64,000 nt of DNA from Ancylobacter radicis (GTDB lineage: Bacteria; Pseudomonadota; Alphaproteobacteria; Rhizobiales; Xanthobacteraceae), in contig NZ_JAHCQH010000015.1 of NCBI RefSeq assembly GCF_018449475.1, forward strand, positions 372,001 to 436,000. The letters run 5' to 3'. The position numbers and the translations under genes are program-made. The notes beneath the pieces are model-generated. The model ran no database searches and was not told the DNA's origin. It saw only the letters and a program-made list of their open reading frames with translations. Below, one piece after another: positions 42,578 through 51,428 of the stretch. Numbering within the stretch: position 1 is the stretch's first letter; every line of letters starts with the position of its first letter.

Positions 42578-43831
42578 TCACGACTCGACGCTCAGGGGAA
42601 ACACCGCCGTCTGGAGCAGCCCCGGCCGGATATTGCGCAGGGTCAGCGTGCCGCCGTGGCGCATGATGATCTCATGGGCGATGGCGAGGCCGAGGCCGGC
42701 GCCGGGGGTCGGCGCGGTGCGCGCGGGATCGATGCGGAAGAACGGCTCGAACACGCGCGGCAGCAGCGCCTCGGGAATGCCCGGACCCCGGTCCTCGATC
42801 TCGATGATGGCGCGCGTCTGGTCGGCATGCAGGCGCAGCGTGGCGCCCCGACCATGGGTGGCGGCATTGATGATCAGGTTGCGCAAGGCGCGCCGCAGCG
42901 CGAGCGGACGGCCCATGATGGTCGCCGGCGCCAGCACGCCGCACTGCACCTGCACGCCGAGCACGCCCAGTTCGGTGGCGACCTCGGCCACCAGCGCGTC
43001 GAGCCGCACCGGCTCGCCCCCACCGCCGGCCACTTCCTCGCGCACCAGACGGATCGCGCTGTCGGCGATCCGGTCCAGCTCGTCGAGATCGGCCACCCAG
43101 GCGGCCCGCTCCTCGTCGGCCAGGAATTCGGCGCGCAGCCGCATCCGGGTCATCGGCGTGCGCAGGTCGTGACCGGCCGCCGCGACGAGGCGCATCCGGC
43201 TCTCCATCGCTTCCTTGAGCCGTGCCGAAAGACGGTTGATCGCCTGCGCGGCGGCCCGGACCTCGGTCGGGCCTTTCTCCTCCAGCGGCGCCAGCTCGCC
43301 ATCCGGGCCGATGGCGGCGGCGGCGCTCTCCAGCAGGGCGAGCGGCTGGGTCAGGCGGCGCACGGCCGCGACGATGACCAGCGTGGTGCCGAGCGTGATG
43401 ATGAGTATCCAGCCCACGAACACCCATTCATTGCCTTGGATCGGCGGCATCGGCATGGACATGACCAGCCAGCGGCCATCCGCCAGCTTGGCCGAGACGA
43501 CCGGCCAGGGTTCCCCGTGCACATTGGCGACGCGCAGGCTGGTGACGACGCCGCGCCGCGCCAGCGCCCCGCCGATGCCCTCCGTCGGGCCGGGGATCGG
43601 TTCCCCCTCGACCGGCGCCAGCGCGATGCGGGCATTGCCGAGGTCCGGCATCGCCGCGGGAGAGCGCATGGCGAGGTCGATCATCAGCGCGATCTGCCCG
43701 GCCACGGCATCGTCGAATTCGCGGATCGGCGGCGGCGGCAGCAGCGCCAGCGAGAGCGCGGTGGCCAGCGCCACGACGGTCAGCACCGCCCCGACCAGCA
43801 GCGCGATCAGCCGGGTACGGATCGTGTTCAT
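42578..43831 (-). CDS. Sensor histidine kinase, EnvZ/OmpR type
   Basis: 417 residues from ATG 43831, overlapping the regulator stop (ATGA). Two membrane segments (about 9-30 and 136-157) enclose a small periplasmic sensor; HAMP follows (RRLTQPLALLESAAAAIG), then HisKA with His221 in AAAGHDLRTPMTRM, and an ATPase domain (NLIINAATHG, EDRGPGIP, GAGLGLAIAHEI). It should phosphorylate the co-transcribed OmpR-type regulator in response to an envelope signal. The divergent macAB genes suggest export of a toxic or envelope-active compound as the response. Confidence 0.93.
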   Translation of the reverse strand: MNTIRTRLIALLVGAVLTVVALATALSLALLPPPPIREFDDAVAGQIALMIDLAMRSPAAMPDLGNARIALAPVEGEPIPGPTEGIGGALARRGVVTSLRVANVHGEPWPVVSAKLADGRWLVMSMPMPPIQGNEWVFVGWILIITLGTTLVIVAAVRRLTQPLALLESAAAAIGPDGELAPLEEKGPTEVRAAAQAINRLSARLKEAMESRMRLVAAAGHDLRTPMTRMRLRAEFLADEERAAWVADLDELDRIADSAIRLVREEVAGGGGEPVRLDALVAEVATELGVLGVQVQCGVLAPATIMGRPLALRRALRNLIINAATHGRGATLRLHADQTRAIIEIEDRGPGIPEALLPRVFEPFFRIDPARTAPTPGAGLGLAIAHEIIMRHGGTLTLRNIRPGLLQTAVFPLSVES

Positions 43832-44592
43832 GGCGCCTCGACGTCCGAGCCCGGCGCCGCCTCCACCCGCGCGGCGAGCTGGTAGCCGCCATTGCGCAGG
43901 GTCTTGATGATCTGGAAATTGCCGGCATCGCCCAGCTTGCGGCGCAGCCGGCTGATCAGCACGTCGATCGAGCGGTCGAAGCCGCTGGAGCCGCGCCCCT
44001 GGGTGATGTCGAGCAGTTGCTCGCGCGAGAGCATCCGGCCCGGACGCTCGATGAAGGCGAGCAGCAGGTCGAATTCCGCGCCGGTGAAGATCAGTTCCTC
44101 GCCCTGCGCATCCCACACCCGGCGCAGCGTCGGGTCGGCGGTGAAGCCGGCGAAGCGCAGCCGCCCCGGCCGGGCCTCGCTGGCCGGCTCGTCGCGCAGA
44201 TGGGTGCGGCGCAGCACCGCGCGGATGCGCGCCACCAGCTCGCGCGGGTTGAACGGCTTGCCGAGATAGTCGTCGGCCCCGATCTCCAGCCCGATGATGC
44301 GGTCGACATCCTCCTTCAGCGCGGTCAGAAGAATGATCGGGATATGCGACTGGGCGCGGAAGCTGCGGCACAGTTCGAGGCCGGAAGTATCGGGCAGCAT
44401 GAGGTCGAGCACGATCAGGTCGAACCGGCCATTGGCGAGCTGGCGCTCCGCCTCGCGTCCGGTCTCCGCCAGGGTGACGCGGAAGGACTGGCCGGTCAGG
44501 TAGCGCCCGAGCAGCTTGCGGATCTCCTGATCGTCATCGACGACGAGGATATGGGGGCCGGTCTCGGCCTCGGCTTTGATCATGTCCGTCAT
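43828..44592 (-). CDS. OmpR-family response regulator
   Basis: 254 residues. Receiver: ILVVDDDQEIRKLL, phospho-Asp63 in VLDLMLPDTSG, Lys in LGKPFNP. The C-terminal winged helix (about 150-240) shows LTFTGAEFDLL-like spacing (ELIFTGAEFDLLLAFIERPG) and RSIDVLISRLRRKLGD. It is first in the operon, with the kinase following, and is divergent from macA. The 197-base spacer contains repeated GTTGC/GCAACCC half-sites that it may bind. Confidence 0.93.
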   Translation of the reverse strand: MTDMIKAEAETGPHILVVDDDQEIRKLLGRYLTGQSFRVTLAETGREAERQLANGRFDLIVLDLMLPDTSGLELCRSFRAQSHIPIILLTALKEDVDRIIGLEIGADDYLGKPFNPRELVARIRAVLRRTHLRDEPASEARPGRLRFAGFTADPTLRRVWDAQGEELIFTGAEFDLLLAFIERPGRMLSREQLLDITQGRGSSGFDRSIDVLISRLRRKLGDAGNFQIIKTLRNGGYQLAARVEAAPGSDVEAP

Positions 44593-44618
44593 GGTCCCCC
44601 TTTAGCCGGACGTGTCGC

Positions 44619-44643
44619 GGGTTGCCGAAGAATTTCGCAACCC
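44619..44643. promoter_or_regulatory. Inverted repeat in the regulator-macA spacer, copy 1
   Basis: GGGTTGC (44619-44625) and GCAACCC (44637-44643) are perfect inverted halves 27 bases upstream of the regulator start. The same GCAACCC half recurs at 44753. It is a candidate response-regulator site. Confidence 0.4.
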
Positions 44644-44746
44644 AGCATTGCCAAGGCCGGGCTAGCAATATTCAGCCATAATATGGCCCCTTCGGACGAC
44701 CACCAGCCACGTCCGGAACTACGCGAGCAACACTTTCTCCCTACAT

Positions 44747-44759
44747 GTTGCGGCAACCC
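44747..44759. promoter_or_regulatory. Inverted repeat in the regulator-macA spacer, copy 2
   Basis: GTTGC-G-GCAAC followed by CC reuses the half-sites of copy 1 with a 1-base spacer, 31 bases before the macA start. Binding here could control macAB. Confidence 0.4.
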
Positions 44760-44789
44760 GAGGGCTTCGGCCGCACTGACGGAAGAATT

Positions 44790-46016
44790 ATGTCGCGCAT
44801 CAGGAAGATCATTCTCGTCATCCTCGCCGTCGCGGCGCTCGCCGCGGCGGGTGTCGGCGTGGCGCGCTATACGGCGCAGGATCCGACGGCGACGCTGCTC
44901 ACCGCCACGGTAACGCGCGGCGACATCGAGGAGGCCGTGCTCGCCAGCGGCACGCTGAAACCGGTCAACCTGGTCGCCGTCGGTTCGCAGGCCTCCGGCC
45001 GCATCACCCGCGTGCTGGTCAAGCTCGGCGACACGGTGAAGGCCGGCGACCTGCTGGCCGAGATCGATTCCGTCACCCAGCTCAATTCGCTGCGCACCGC
45101 CGAGGCCTCGCTCGCCAATGTGCGCGCCCAGCTCGCCGAGAAGGAGGCGCTGCTCTACCGCGATCAGGCGATCCTGGCGCGCCAGCGGTCCATGGTGACG
45201 CAGAAAATCGTCTCGCAGGCCGATTTCGAGGCCGCCGATGCCGATGTGAAGGCGACGATGGCGCAGATCGACGCGCTGAAGGCCCAGATCATCGAGGCCC
45301 AGGTCGCGGTCGAGACCGCGCAGGCCAATCTCGGCTACACCCGCATCACCGCGCCCAGCGACGGCACCGTGCTCGCCATCGTCAGCCAGCAGGGCCAGAC
45401 GGTGAATGCCAGCCAGTCCGCCCCGACCATCGTCGTGCTCGGCCAGCTCGACACCATGCTGGTGCGGGCGGAGATTTCCGAGGCCGATGTGGTGCGCGCG
45501 CAAGCGGGCCAGCCGGCCTGGTTCACCATTCTCGGCGACCGCGACCGGCGCTACGAGGCGGCGCTGATGTCCATCGAGCCGGCCCCGGAATCGATCAAGA
45601 GCGACGACAGCTTCAGCACCTCGACCAGCAGCAGCAGCAGTTCGTCGTCGAGTTCCTCCACCTCGTCCTCAGCGATCTACTACAACGGCATCCTCGAAGT
45701 GCCGAACCAGGACGGCAAGCTGCGCACCTATATGACGGCGGAGGTGCACATCGTCACCGGCGCCGCGAAGGGCGTGCTCACCATCCCCTCCATGGCGCTC
45801 GGCGCCCGCGATGCCGAGGGGCGGACCAGCGTGCGCGTGGTCACGCCCGACGGGCAGGTCGAGACCCGGCAGGTGGAGATCGGCCTCAACGACAAGACCA
45901 TCGCGGAAGTCCGCGCCGGCCTGTCGGAAGGCGAGCGCGTGGTGACCGGCGATACCACCAGCACCGCCGGCGCCGTAAGCGGCGGCATGGGCGGCCCGCC
46001 GCCGATGGGCATGTGA
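44790..46016 (+). CDS. macA: MacA-like periplasmic adaptor
   Basis: 408 residues from ATG 44790, with GGAAG shortly upstream; an earlier in-frame ATG at 44745 would add a non-hydrophobic leader. An N-terminal membrane anchor (RKIILVILAVAALAAAG) leads to a lipoyl half (ASGRITRVLVKLGDTVKAGDLLAEI), a helical hairpin (about 100-165), the second lipoyl half (LGYTRITAPSDGTVLAI) and a beta-barrel. A run of mostly serines (45608-45672) interrupts the barrel region and looks like a flexible linker. It couples the MacB ABC protein to an outer-membrane channel. Confidence 0.9.
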   Translation: MSRIRKIILVILAVAALAAAGVGVARYTAQDPTATLLTATVTRGDIEEAVLASGTLKPVNLVAVGSQASGRITRVLVKLGDTVKAGDLLAEIDSVTQLNSLRTAEASLANVRAQLAEKEALLYRDQAILARQRSMVTQKIVSQADFEAADADVKATMAQIDALKAQIIEAQVAVETAQANLGYTRITAPSDGTVLAIVSQQGQTVNASQSAPTIVVLGQLDTMLVRAEISEADVVRAQAGQPAWFTILGDRDRRYEAALMSIEPAPESIKSDDSFSTSTSSSSSSSSSSSTSSSAIYYNGILEVPNQDGKLRTYMTAEVHIVTGAAKGVLTIPSMALGARDAEGRTSVRVVTPDGQVETRQVEIGLNDKTIAEVRAGLSEGERVVTGDTTSTAGAVSGGMGGPPPMGM

Positions 46017-46023
46017 GGGCGCC

Positions 46024-48042
46024 ATGGCCGAACCCCTGATCGTCCTCGAAGGCCTGCGCCGCGATTTCCAGGCCGGCGAGGGCACGCTCACCGTGCTCAA
46101 GGACATCGACCTGACCATCGAGGCGGGCGAGATGGTGGCGATCGTCGGCGCCTCCGGCTCCGGCAAATCGACCCTGATGAACATTCTCGGCTGCCTCGAC
46201 CGGCCGAGCGCGGGCCACTACCGCGTCGCCGGCAAGGAGACCTCCGAGCTGGACGCGGACGAGCTGGCGGCGCTGCGGCGCGAGCATTTCGGCTTCATCT
46301 TCCAGCGTTACCATCTGCTCTCCGAGCTGACCGCGCTGGGCAATGTCGAGATGCCGGCCATCTATGCCGGCTGGAGCGCGCGGGACCGGCAGGCGCGCGC
46401 GGCCGCCCTGCTCGGCCGGCTCGGCATGGGCGATCGGCTGCGGCACCGTCCCGGCCAGCTCTCCGGCGGCCAGCAGCAGCGCGTCTCGATCGCCCGCGCC
46501 CTGATGAACGGGGCGGAGGTGATCCTCGCCGACGAGCCGACCGGCGCGCTGGACCGGCAGAGCGGCGAGGAGGTGCTGAAGATCCTCGGCGAGCTGAACG
46601 CCGAAGGCCGCACCGTCATCATCGTCACCCATGACATGAATGTCGCCGCCCGCGCCGGGCGGATCATCGAGCTGAGCGACGGGCTGGTCGTGGCCGACCG
46701 GCGGACCGAGCAAGCCACGCCCGAGCAAGCCGCCCCAGCGCCCGCCGCCGCCGCGCCGGCCGATCACCCGCCGGATTCCGCCCCGCAGCCCGCACCGGCA
46801 CGGATCGCCCGCGCCGCGCCCTCCTCCTGGCACAGCGGGCTGGACCAGTTCGGCGAGGCGTTCCGCATGGCGCTGCGCTCGATGAACGCGCATCGCCTGC
46901 GCACCGGCCTGACCATGCTCGGCATCGTCATCGGCATCGCCTCGGTGGTGTGCGTGGTGGCGCTGGGCGAAGGCTCAAGGCAGAAGGTGCTGTCCAATAT
47001 TTCCGGGCTCGGCACCAACACGATCGAGATTTTCGCCGGCAAGGATTTCGGCGACACCCGCTCGGGCAAGATCACCACGCTGGTGGTGGCGGATGCGCGC
47101 GAACTCGCCCGCCAGCCCTATGTCGCGGCCGCCACGCCCACGGTCTCCACCTCCAGCACCGTCCGCTTCGGCGCCAAGGAGGCGAGCGCGCTGGTGAACG
47201 GGGTGAGCGAGCAATATTTCGCCGCCAAGGGCACCAAGCTCGCCTCCGGCCGCTTCTTCGACGCGACGGACGTGGCAAACCGGGCGCTCGAGGTGGTGGT
47301 CGACGAGAACACCCGCAAGGCCCTGTTCGACGAGGTCGGCCTGTCGGCGCTCGGCCAAGTGATCTTCATCGGCAGCGTGCCCGCCCGCGTCATCGGAGTG
47401 ACGCAGACCCAGCAGGGCGGCTTCGGCTCGAGCCAGAACCTGTCGCTCTATCTGCCCTATACGACGGTGCAGACGCGCTTTCTCGGCAGCACCTCGCTAC
47501 GCTCGATCACGCTCAAGGTGCATGACGAGGTGGAGAGCGCCTATGCCGAGCAGGCGGTGACGGCCTTCCTCACCCAGCGCCACGGCACCAAGGACTTCTT
47601 CATCATCAACACCGACGACATCCGCCGGACCATCACCAGCACCACGCAGGCGCTGACCCTGCTGATCGCCGCCATCGCCGTCATCTCGCTCGTGGTCGGC
47701 GGCATCGGCGTGATGAACATCATGCTGGTCTCGGTCTCCGAGCGGGTCGGCGAGATCGGCGTGCGCATGGCGGTCGGCGCGCGGCAGAACAACATTCTGC
47801 AGCAGTTCCTCACCGAGGCGGTGATGGTGTGCCTGCTCGGGGGCATGCTCGGCATCGCGCTGGCGCTCGGCTTCGGCTTCGCCTTCAACCTGGTCGCCGG
47901 CTCGATGTTCAGCCTGATCTATTCATCCACCTCGATCATCGCCGCGGTGGCCTGTTCGAGCCTGATCGGCATCGTCTTCGGCTTCCTGCCGGCGCGCAGC
48001 GCCTCCAAGCTCGATCCGGTGGTGGCGCTGGCGCGGGATTAA
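46024..48042 (+). CDS. macB: MacB-like ABC transporter (ATPase-permease fusion)
   Basis: 672 residues. The N-terminal ATPase has Walker A GASGSGKST, signature LSGGQQQRVSIARAL, Walker B VILADEPTGALD and a His switch (VTHDM). An Ala/Pro-rich linker (about 240-265) leads to the MacB membrane domain: one TM, a large periplasmic domain, and three C-terminal TMs (SLVVGGIGVMNIMLVSVSERVGEIGVRMAVGAR). It drives export of antibiotics, siderophores or peptides from the periplasm. It starts 7 bases after macA; the two-component system on the other side is the probable regulator. Confidence 0.93.
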   Translation: MAEPLIVLEGLRRDFQAGEGTLTVLKDIDLTIEAGEMVAIVGASGSGKSTLMNILGCLDRPSAGHYRVAGKETSELDADELAALRREHFGFIFQRYHLLSELTALGNVEMPAIYAGWSARDRQARAAALLGRLGMGDRLRHRPGQLSGGQQQRVSIARALMNGAEVILADEPTGALDRQSGEEVLKILGELNAEGRTVIIVTHDMNVAARAGRIIELSDGLVVADRRTEQATPEQAAPAPAAAAPADHPPDSAPQPAPARIARAAPSSWHSGLDQFGEAFRMALRSMNAHRLRTGLTMLGIVIGIASVVCVVALGEGSRQKVLSNISGLGTNTIEIFAGKDFGDTRSGKITTLVVADARELARQPYVAAATPTVSTSSTVRFGAKEASALVNGVSEQYFAAKGTKLASGRFFDATDVANRALEVVVDENTRKALFDEVGLSALGQVIFIGSVPARVIGVTQTQQGGFGSSQNLSLYLPYTTVQTRFLGSTSLRSITLKVHDEVESAYAEQAVTAFLTQRHGTKDFFIINTDDIRRTITSTTQALTLLIAAIAVISLVVGGIGVMNIMLVSVSERVGEIGVRMAVGARQNNILQQFLTEAVMVCLLGGMLGIALALGFGFAFNLVAGSMFSLIYSSTSIIAAVACSSLIGIVFGFLPARSASKLDPVVALARD

Positions 48043-48045
48043 ACC

Positions 48046-49305
48046 TCAATAGATCGGGAAGCGGGCGCACAGCGCGCGCACCTCGTCCTGCAGGCGCGCC
48101 AGCAGAGCCCCGTGCTGCGGCGCGCGGCAGATTGCCGCGATCCAGCCGGCGATGGTGGCGAACTCATCCGGGCCGAAGCCGCGCGCGGTGCCGGCATTGG
48201 CGGAGAGCCGCAGCCCCGAGGGCGCCTCGGGCGGGCGGGCATCGAAGGGAATGAGGTTCTTGTTGACCGCCAGCCCGGCCTTTTCCAGCGCCTTGGCCGC
48301 GACATCGCCGGTGACGCCGAGCGGCGACAGGTCCACCAGCATCAACCCGCAATCGGTGCCGCCGCCGACGATGCGCAGCCCGGCCTCGGCCAGATGCGCG
48401 GCAAGCGTCCGCGCATTGTCCAGCACCGCCCGGTTATAGGCGGCGAATTCCGGCCGCAGCGCCTCGCCGAAACAGGCCGCCTTGCCGGCCACCGCATGCA
48501 TCATCACCGAGCCCTGAACGCCCGGGAAGATGCCGTAATTGATCCGGTCGCTGAGCGCGGGATCGTTCCACAGCACCAGCCCGCCGCGCGCGCCGCGCAG
48601 CGATTTGTAGGTGGTCGAGGTCACCACATGGGCGTGCGGCACCGGGTCGGGATAGAGACCCGTCGCCACCAGCCCGGCGAAATGCGCCATGTCGACCATG
48701 AACAGCGCGCCCACCTCGTCGGCAATGGCGCGCATGCCCTTGAAATCCAGCGCGAAGGGATAGGCCGAGCCGCCGGCGACGATCATCTTCGGCCGATGGT
48801 CCAGCGCGAGCTGGCGCAGCGCGTCGAGCTCGATGCGCTCGGTCTCCCGGCTCACCCCATAGCGCACGATGGTGTAGTCGCGCCCGGTCAGCGTCGCCGG
48901 ATGGCCATGGCTGATATGCCCGCCCGCCGCCGTGTCCATCGACAGGATGGTGTCGCCGAGCTTGAGCAGGCCGAGGAACACGCCGGCATTGGCGTTGGAG
49001 CCGGAATGCGGCTGCACATTGGCGAAGCGACAGCCGAACAGGCGCGTGGCCCGCTCCACCGCCAGCGCCTCGATGGCGTCGGCATATTCGGCCCCGCCAT
49101 AATAGCGCGCGTAGGGCAGGCCCTCGACCGTCTTGTTGGTCAGCACCGAGCCCTGCGCCTCCAGCACCAGGCGGGAGACGATGTTCTCGGAGGCGATCAG
49201 CTCGATCCCCTCCTGCTGGCGCGTGAGTTCGCCGCGCAAGGCGCGCGCGAGTTCCGGGTCGGCGTCGAGGCCGTCGGTGAAATAGCCGGCGTGGAGCGTG
49301 GACAT
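48046..49305 (-). CDS. Serine hydroxymethyltransferase-like PLP enzyme (variant active-site motif)
   Basis: 419 residues from ATG 49305. Overall SHMT: IELIASENIVS, LPYARYYGGAEYADAIE, NVQPHSGSNAN, MVDMAHFAGLVATG and the PLP lysine Lys234. The lysine motif is STTYKSLRGARGG, whereas housekeeping GlyA has TTTHKTLRGPRGG, so Tyr233 replaces the histidine next to the lysine. It therefore looks like a paralogue, perhaps for another hydroxy- or alpha-methyl amino acid. A class IV aminotransferase lies 34 bases upstream in the same direction, so the two probably work together. Confidence 0.85.
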   Translation of the reverse strand: MSTLHAGYFTDGLDADPELARALRGELTRQQEGIELIASENIVSRLVLEAQGSVLTNKTVEGLPYARYYGGAEYADAIEALAVERATRLFGCRFANVQPHSGSNANAGVFLGLLKLGDTILSMDTAAGGHISHGHPATLTGRDYTIVRYGVSRETERIELDALRQLALDHRPKMIVAGGSAYPFALDFKGMRAIADEVGALFMVDMAHFAGLVATGLYPDPVPHAHVVTSTTYKSLRGARGGLVLWNDPALSDRINYGIFPGVQGSVMMHAVAGKAACFGEALRPEFAAYNRAVLDNARTLAAHLAEAGLRIVGGGTDCGLMLVDLSPLGVTGDVAAKALEKAGLAVNKNLIPFDARPPEAPSGLRLSANAGTARGFGPDEFATIAGWIAAICRAPQHGALLARLQDEVRALCARFPIY

Positions 49306-49339
49306 GAGGCGACCTTGTGCGGCGGGACCCGCGACCTTC

Positions 49340-50281
49340 CTACACCGGTACCGGCAGCTCGGCGAGTTCACGCCGCACGGGCGTCATGTGCCAGCCGGCC
49401 TCGTGGCGCTTCCAGTATTCCTCGCGCAGCAGGGCGGAGATCGGCCCCGGCCGGTCATTGCCGAGAATGCGCACGCCGGACGCCGTGCCGACCCGCGCGA
49501 CCGGCATCACGCCGCCAGCGGTGGTGGCGGCGAACACCTCGTCGGCGTTCTCCAGCATCTCGCGGGTGACGGGAGCGATCGCCGCCTCGATGCCGAGCTC
49601 GGCGCAGATCTCCAGCACCGAGCGGCGGGTGATGCCCTGCAGGCTGCCGCGATCCGGCGTCACGATCCGTCCGTCCTGGACGATGAACACGTTGAAGCCC
49701 GGCCCCTCGGTGACGAAACCCTCGGCGTCGCACAGCACCGAGGTGTCGTAATGATTCGTGTGCGCCTCCAGCACGCTGGTGGTGAGGTCGGCCCACTGGA
49801 AGTTCTTCACCGTGGGATCGACGCTGGCATCGGGGATGCGCGGATTGGAGGCGATCATCAGATGCGCGCCGCGCGCCTGCACCTCGGGCGGGATCACGTC
49901 GATCCACGGCGCGGCATAGGCCATGAAATGATTGTCGCAATCGGCCGGGCGGCGCGAGCCGCGCACCCGCGGGCGCCCGCGCAGCGTCATCATCGACACA
50001 TAGGCGTCGTCGAGCCCGGTCAGCGCGACGCAGCGGTGCAGCACCGCCTCCATCTGCTCCCGGCTCTCCGCCGGGGCGAGCTGGCGCGCGGCCATGGCAC
50101 GGTGGAAACGGTCGAGATGGTCGGCGAGGCGGAAGAAGCCGCCGCGATAGACGTGCACCACGTCATAGACCACGTCGGAGCGGCTGAAACCCCAGTCGGT
50201 GAGCGGCACCGCCGCCTCGGCAAGGGGAACGAAGCGGCCGCGCACATAGGCGGCGCCTTCGCTGAAATCGGGTTCGCTCAC
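49340..50281 (-). CDS. Class IV PLP aminotransferase (D-amino acid / branched-chain type)
   Basis: 313 residues from GTG 50281, fixed by AAGGAGG 7 bases upstream. The fold type IV markers are RSDVVYDVVHVYRGGFFRL, the PLP lysine Lys159 in DPTVKNFQWADL and Glu192 in TEGPGFNVFIV. Such enzymes transfer amino groups to 2-oxo acids from D-alanine or branched-chain amino acids, or act as 4-amino-4-deoxychorismate lyases. The pairing with the SHMT paralogue suggests amino acid breakdown or interconversion; specificity is open. Confidence 0.85.
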   Translation of the reverse strand: MSEPDFSEGAAYVRGRFVPLAEAAVPLTDWGFSRSDVVYDVVHVYRGGFFRLADHLDRFHRAMAARQLAPAESREQMEAVLHRCVALTGLDDAYVSMMTLRGRPRVRGSRRPADCDNHFMAYAAPWIDVIPPEVQARGAHLMIASNPRIPDASVDPTVKNFQWADLTTSVLEAHTNHYDTSVLCDAEGFVTEGPGFNVFIVQDGRIVTPDRGSLQGITRRSVLEICAELGIEAAIAPVTREMLENADEVFAATTAGGVMPVARVGTASGVRILGNDRPGPISALLREEYWKRHEAGWHMTPVRRELAELPVPV

Positions 50282-50372
50282 GGCTCGGCCTCCTTGCTGC
50301 ACTGCACAAGCATGGCAGCAGCAGGGGGGCGGTTTCAAGAGCCGGCTTCAGGATTCGGGGTTCGACCAAAGA

Positions 50373-50395
50373 CGGGCGGGCGCGGCTCCCGCCCG
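50373..50395 (-). terminator. Intrinsic terminator after the DUF2778 gene
   Basis: On the minus strand CGGGCGGG / CCCGCCCG (8 bp, 7-base loop) begins just after the stop codon and is followed by TCTTTGG. It separates the DUF2778 gene from the aminotransferase unit. Confidence 0.6.
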
Positions 50396-50396
50396 A

Positions 50397-51428
50397 TCAG
50401 CTTCGCTTGCCGGTCAGCCAGGAGATCAGCGGGCTCGCCGGCTCGGCCGACTTCGGCATCGACTCGACCACGATCACCTCACTCACCTCGCCCTTCTTGA
50501 AGGCGGCGAGGAAGGCGTCGTAATCGGCCAGCGAGATGCAGCCATTGGAATCGCCGCGCGGGCCGAGCAGATAGGGATGCAGCAGGAAGCCGTTGCGGCC
50601 ATACATCTTGCCATCGCCGACCGGGGTCATGCGCACCGCCTCGGTGCCGTGGAACAGCGCCTCGCGCATGCGCAGCTTGTAGCGGTTGGGCGGGGTCGGG
50701 CCGTACATCTTCACATGCACGTAGCGCGCATCGTCGAACTTGTCGCCATAGCCCGAATGCGCCTCCAGCTTCTTGCCGTTCGGCAGATAGAGCTTCTTGG
50801 CGCGGATGTCGTAAATGGCGAAGCGGTCCTCGGCCGAGGGGTAGCGCAGCTCGTCCCGGACCTGCGGCTGGGTGTCGGCCGGCGTCTCAGGCGCGGCCTC
50901 AGGCGCCGATTCGGGCGCCTCGTCCTCGGGCATCGAGGGCGGCAGCATGGCGACCTGCGCCGGCGGGCCGGGCTTCTTCGGCGGCAGCGGCGCGAGGCTG
51001 AAGCTTTGTTCGGGCTCGTCGCCCGGCGTCATGCGGCCGGAAAATAGCGGGTTGGCCGGCGGCAGCGGCACGGTGACGACGGTCTCGACCGTCGGCTCGT
51101 CCTCCGGCGCGGGCACCGGGGCCACGGCGAGCAGGGACGGACGCACCGGCATGATGGCGGGCCGGAACAGCCAGCCTTCGGATTGCGGGATCTGGCCGGA
51201 CGAATAGAAATTGCTGATGTCGGTCACCGTGTGAACCGGCGCCACCACCGGCACATCCTCGACCGCGACGGCGAAGGGGGCGGGCGCGGCCGGCTGCATC
51301 CGCAGCTCGGGCTCGACGCGCGCAGCATCGGCCTGAGTCGGCACGAACACGTTGGACACCCAGGCCGCCGCCACCGCCACCGCGATGAAACTGGCAGAGC
51401 CGAGGATGAAGGTTCCGACAAGCCGCAT
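50397..51428 (-). CDS. Membrane-anchored DUF2778 (Tlde1-type) L,D-transpeptidase-like protein
   Basis: 343 residues. One N-terminal membrane segment (7-27), a long Pro/Ala/Glu-rich linker (about 90-190), then a DUF2778 domain (200-325): HSGYGDKFDDARYVHVKMYG, PTPPNRYKLRMRE, LFHGTEAVRMTPV and the likely catalytic His284 and Cys297 in LLHPYLLGPRGDSNGCIS. In Salmonella Tlde1 this domain is a type VI effector that cuts or exchanges peptidoglycan peptides. Here there is no secretion gene nearby and it is anchored in the periplasm, so a cell-wall housekeeping role is more likely. Confidence 0.85.
   Translation of the reverse strand: MRLVGTFILGSASFIAVAVAAAWVSNVFVPTQADAARVEPELRMQPAAPAPFAVAVEDVPVVAPVHTVTDISNFYSSGQIPQSEGWLFRPAIMPVRPSLLAVAPVPAPEDEPTVETVVTVPLPPANPLFSGRMTPGDEPEQSFSLAPLPPKKPGPPAQVAMLPPSMPEDEAPESAPEAAPETPADTQPQVRDELRYPSAEDRFAIYDIRAKKLYLPNGKKLEAHSGYGDKFDDARYVHVKMYGPTPPNRYKLRMREALFHGTEAVRMTPVGDGKMYGRNGFLLHPYLLGPRGDSNGCISLADYDAFLAAFKKGEVSEVIVVESMPKSAEPASPLISWLTGKRS

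Noticed and set aside
45608-45672. Serine codon run as a simple-sequence repeat or CRISPR-like array
   Set aside because: Codons are mixed (AGC, TCG, AGT, TCC), there are no spacers, and it is in frame within macA.
50397-51428. Type VI secretion effector
   Set aside because: No secretion, VgrG, PAAR or immunity gene is nearby, and the protein has an N-terminal membrane anchor.
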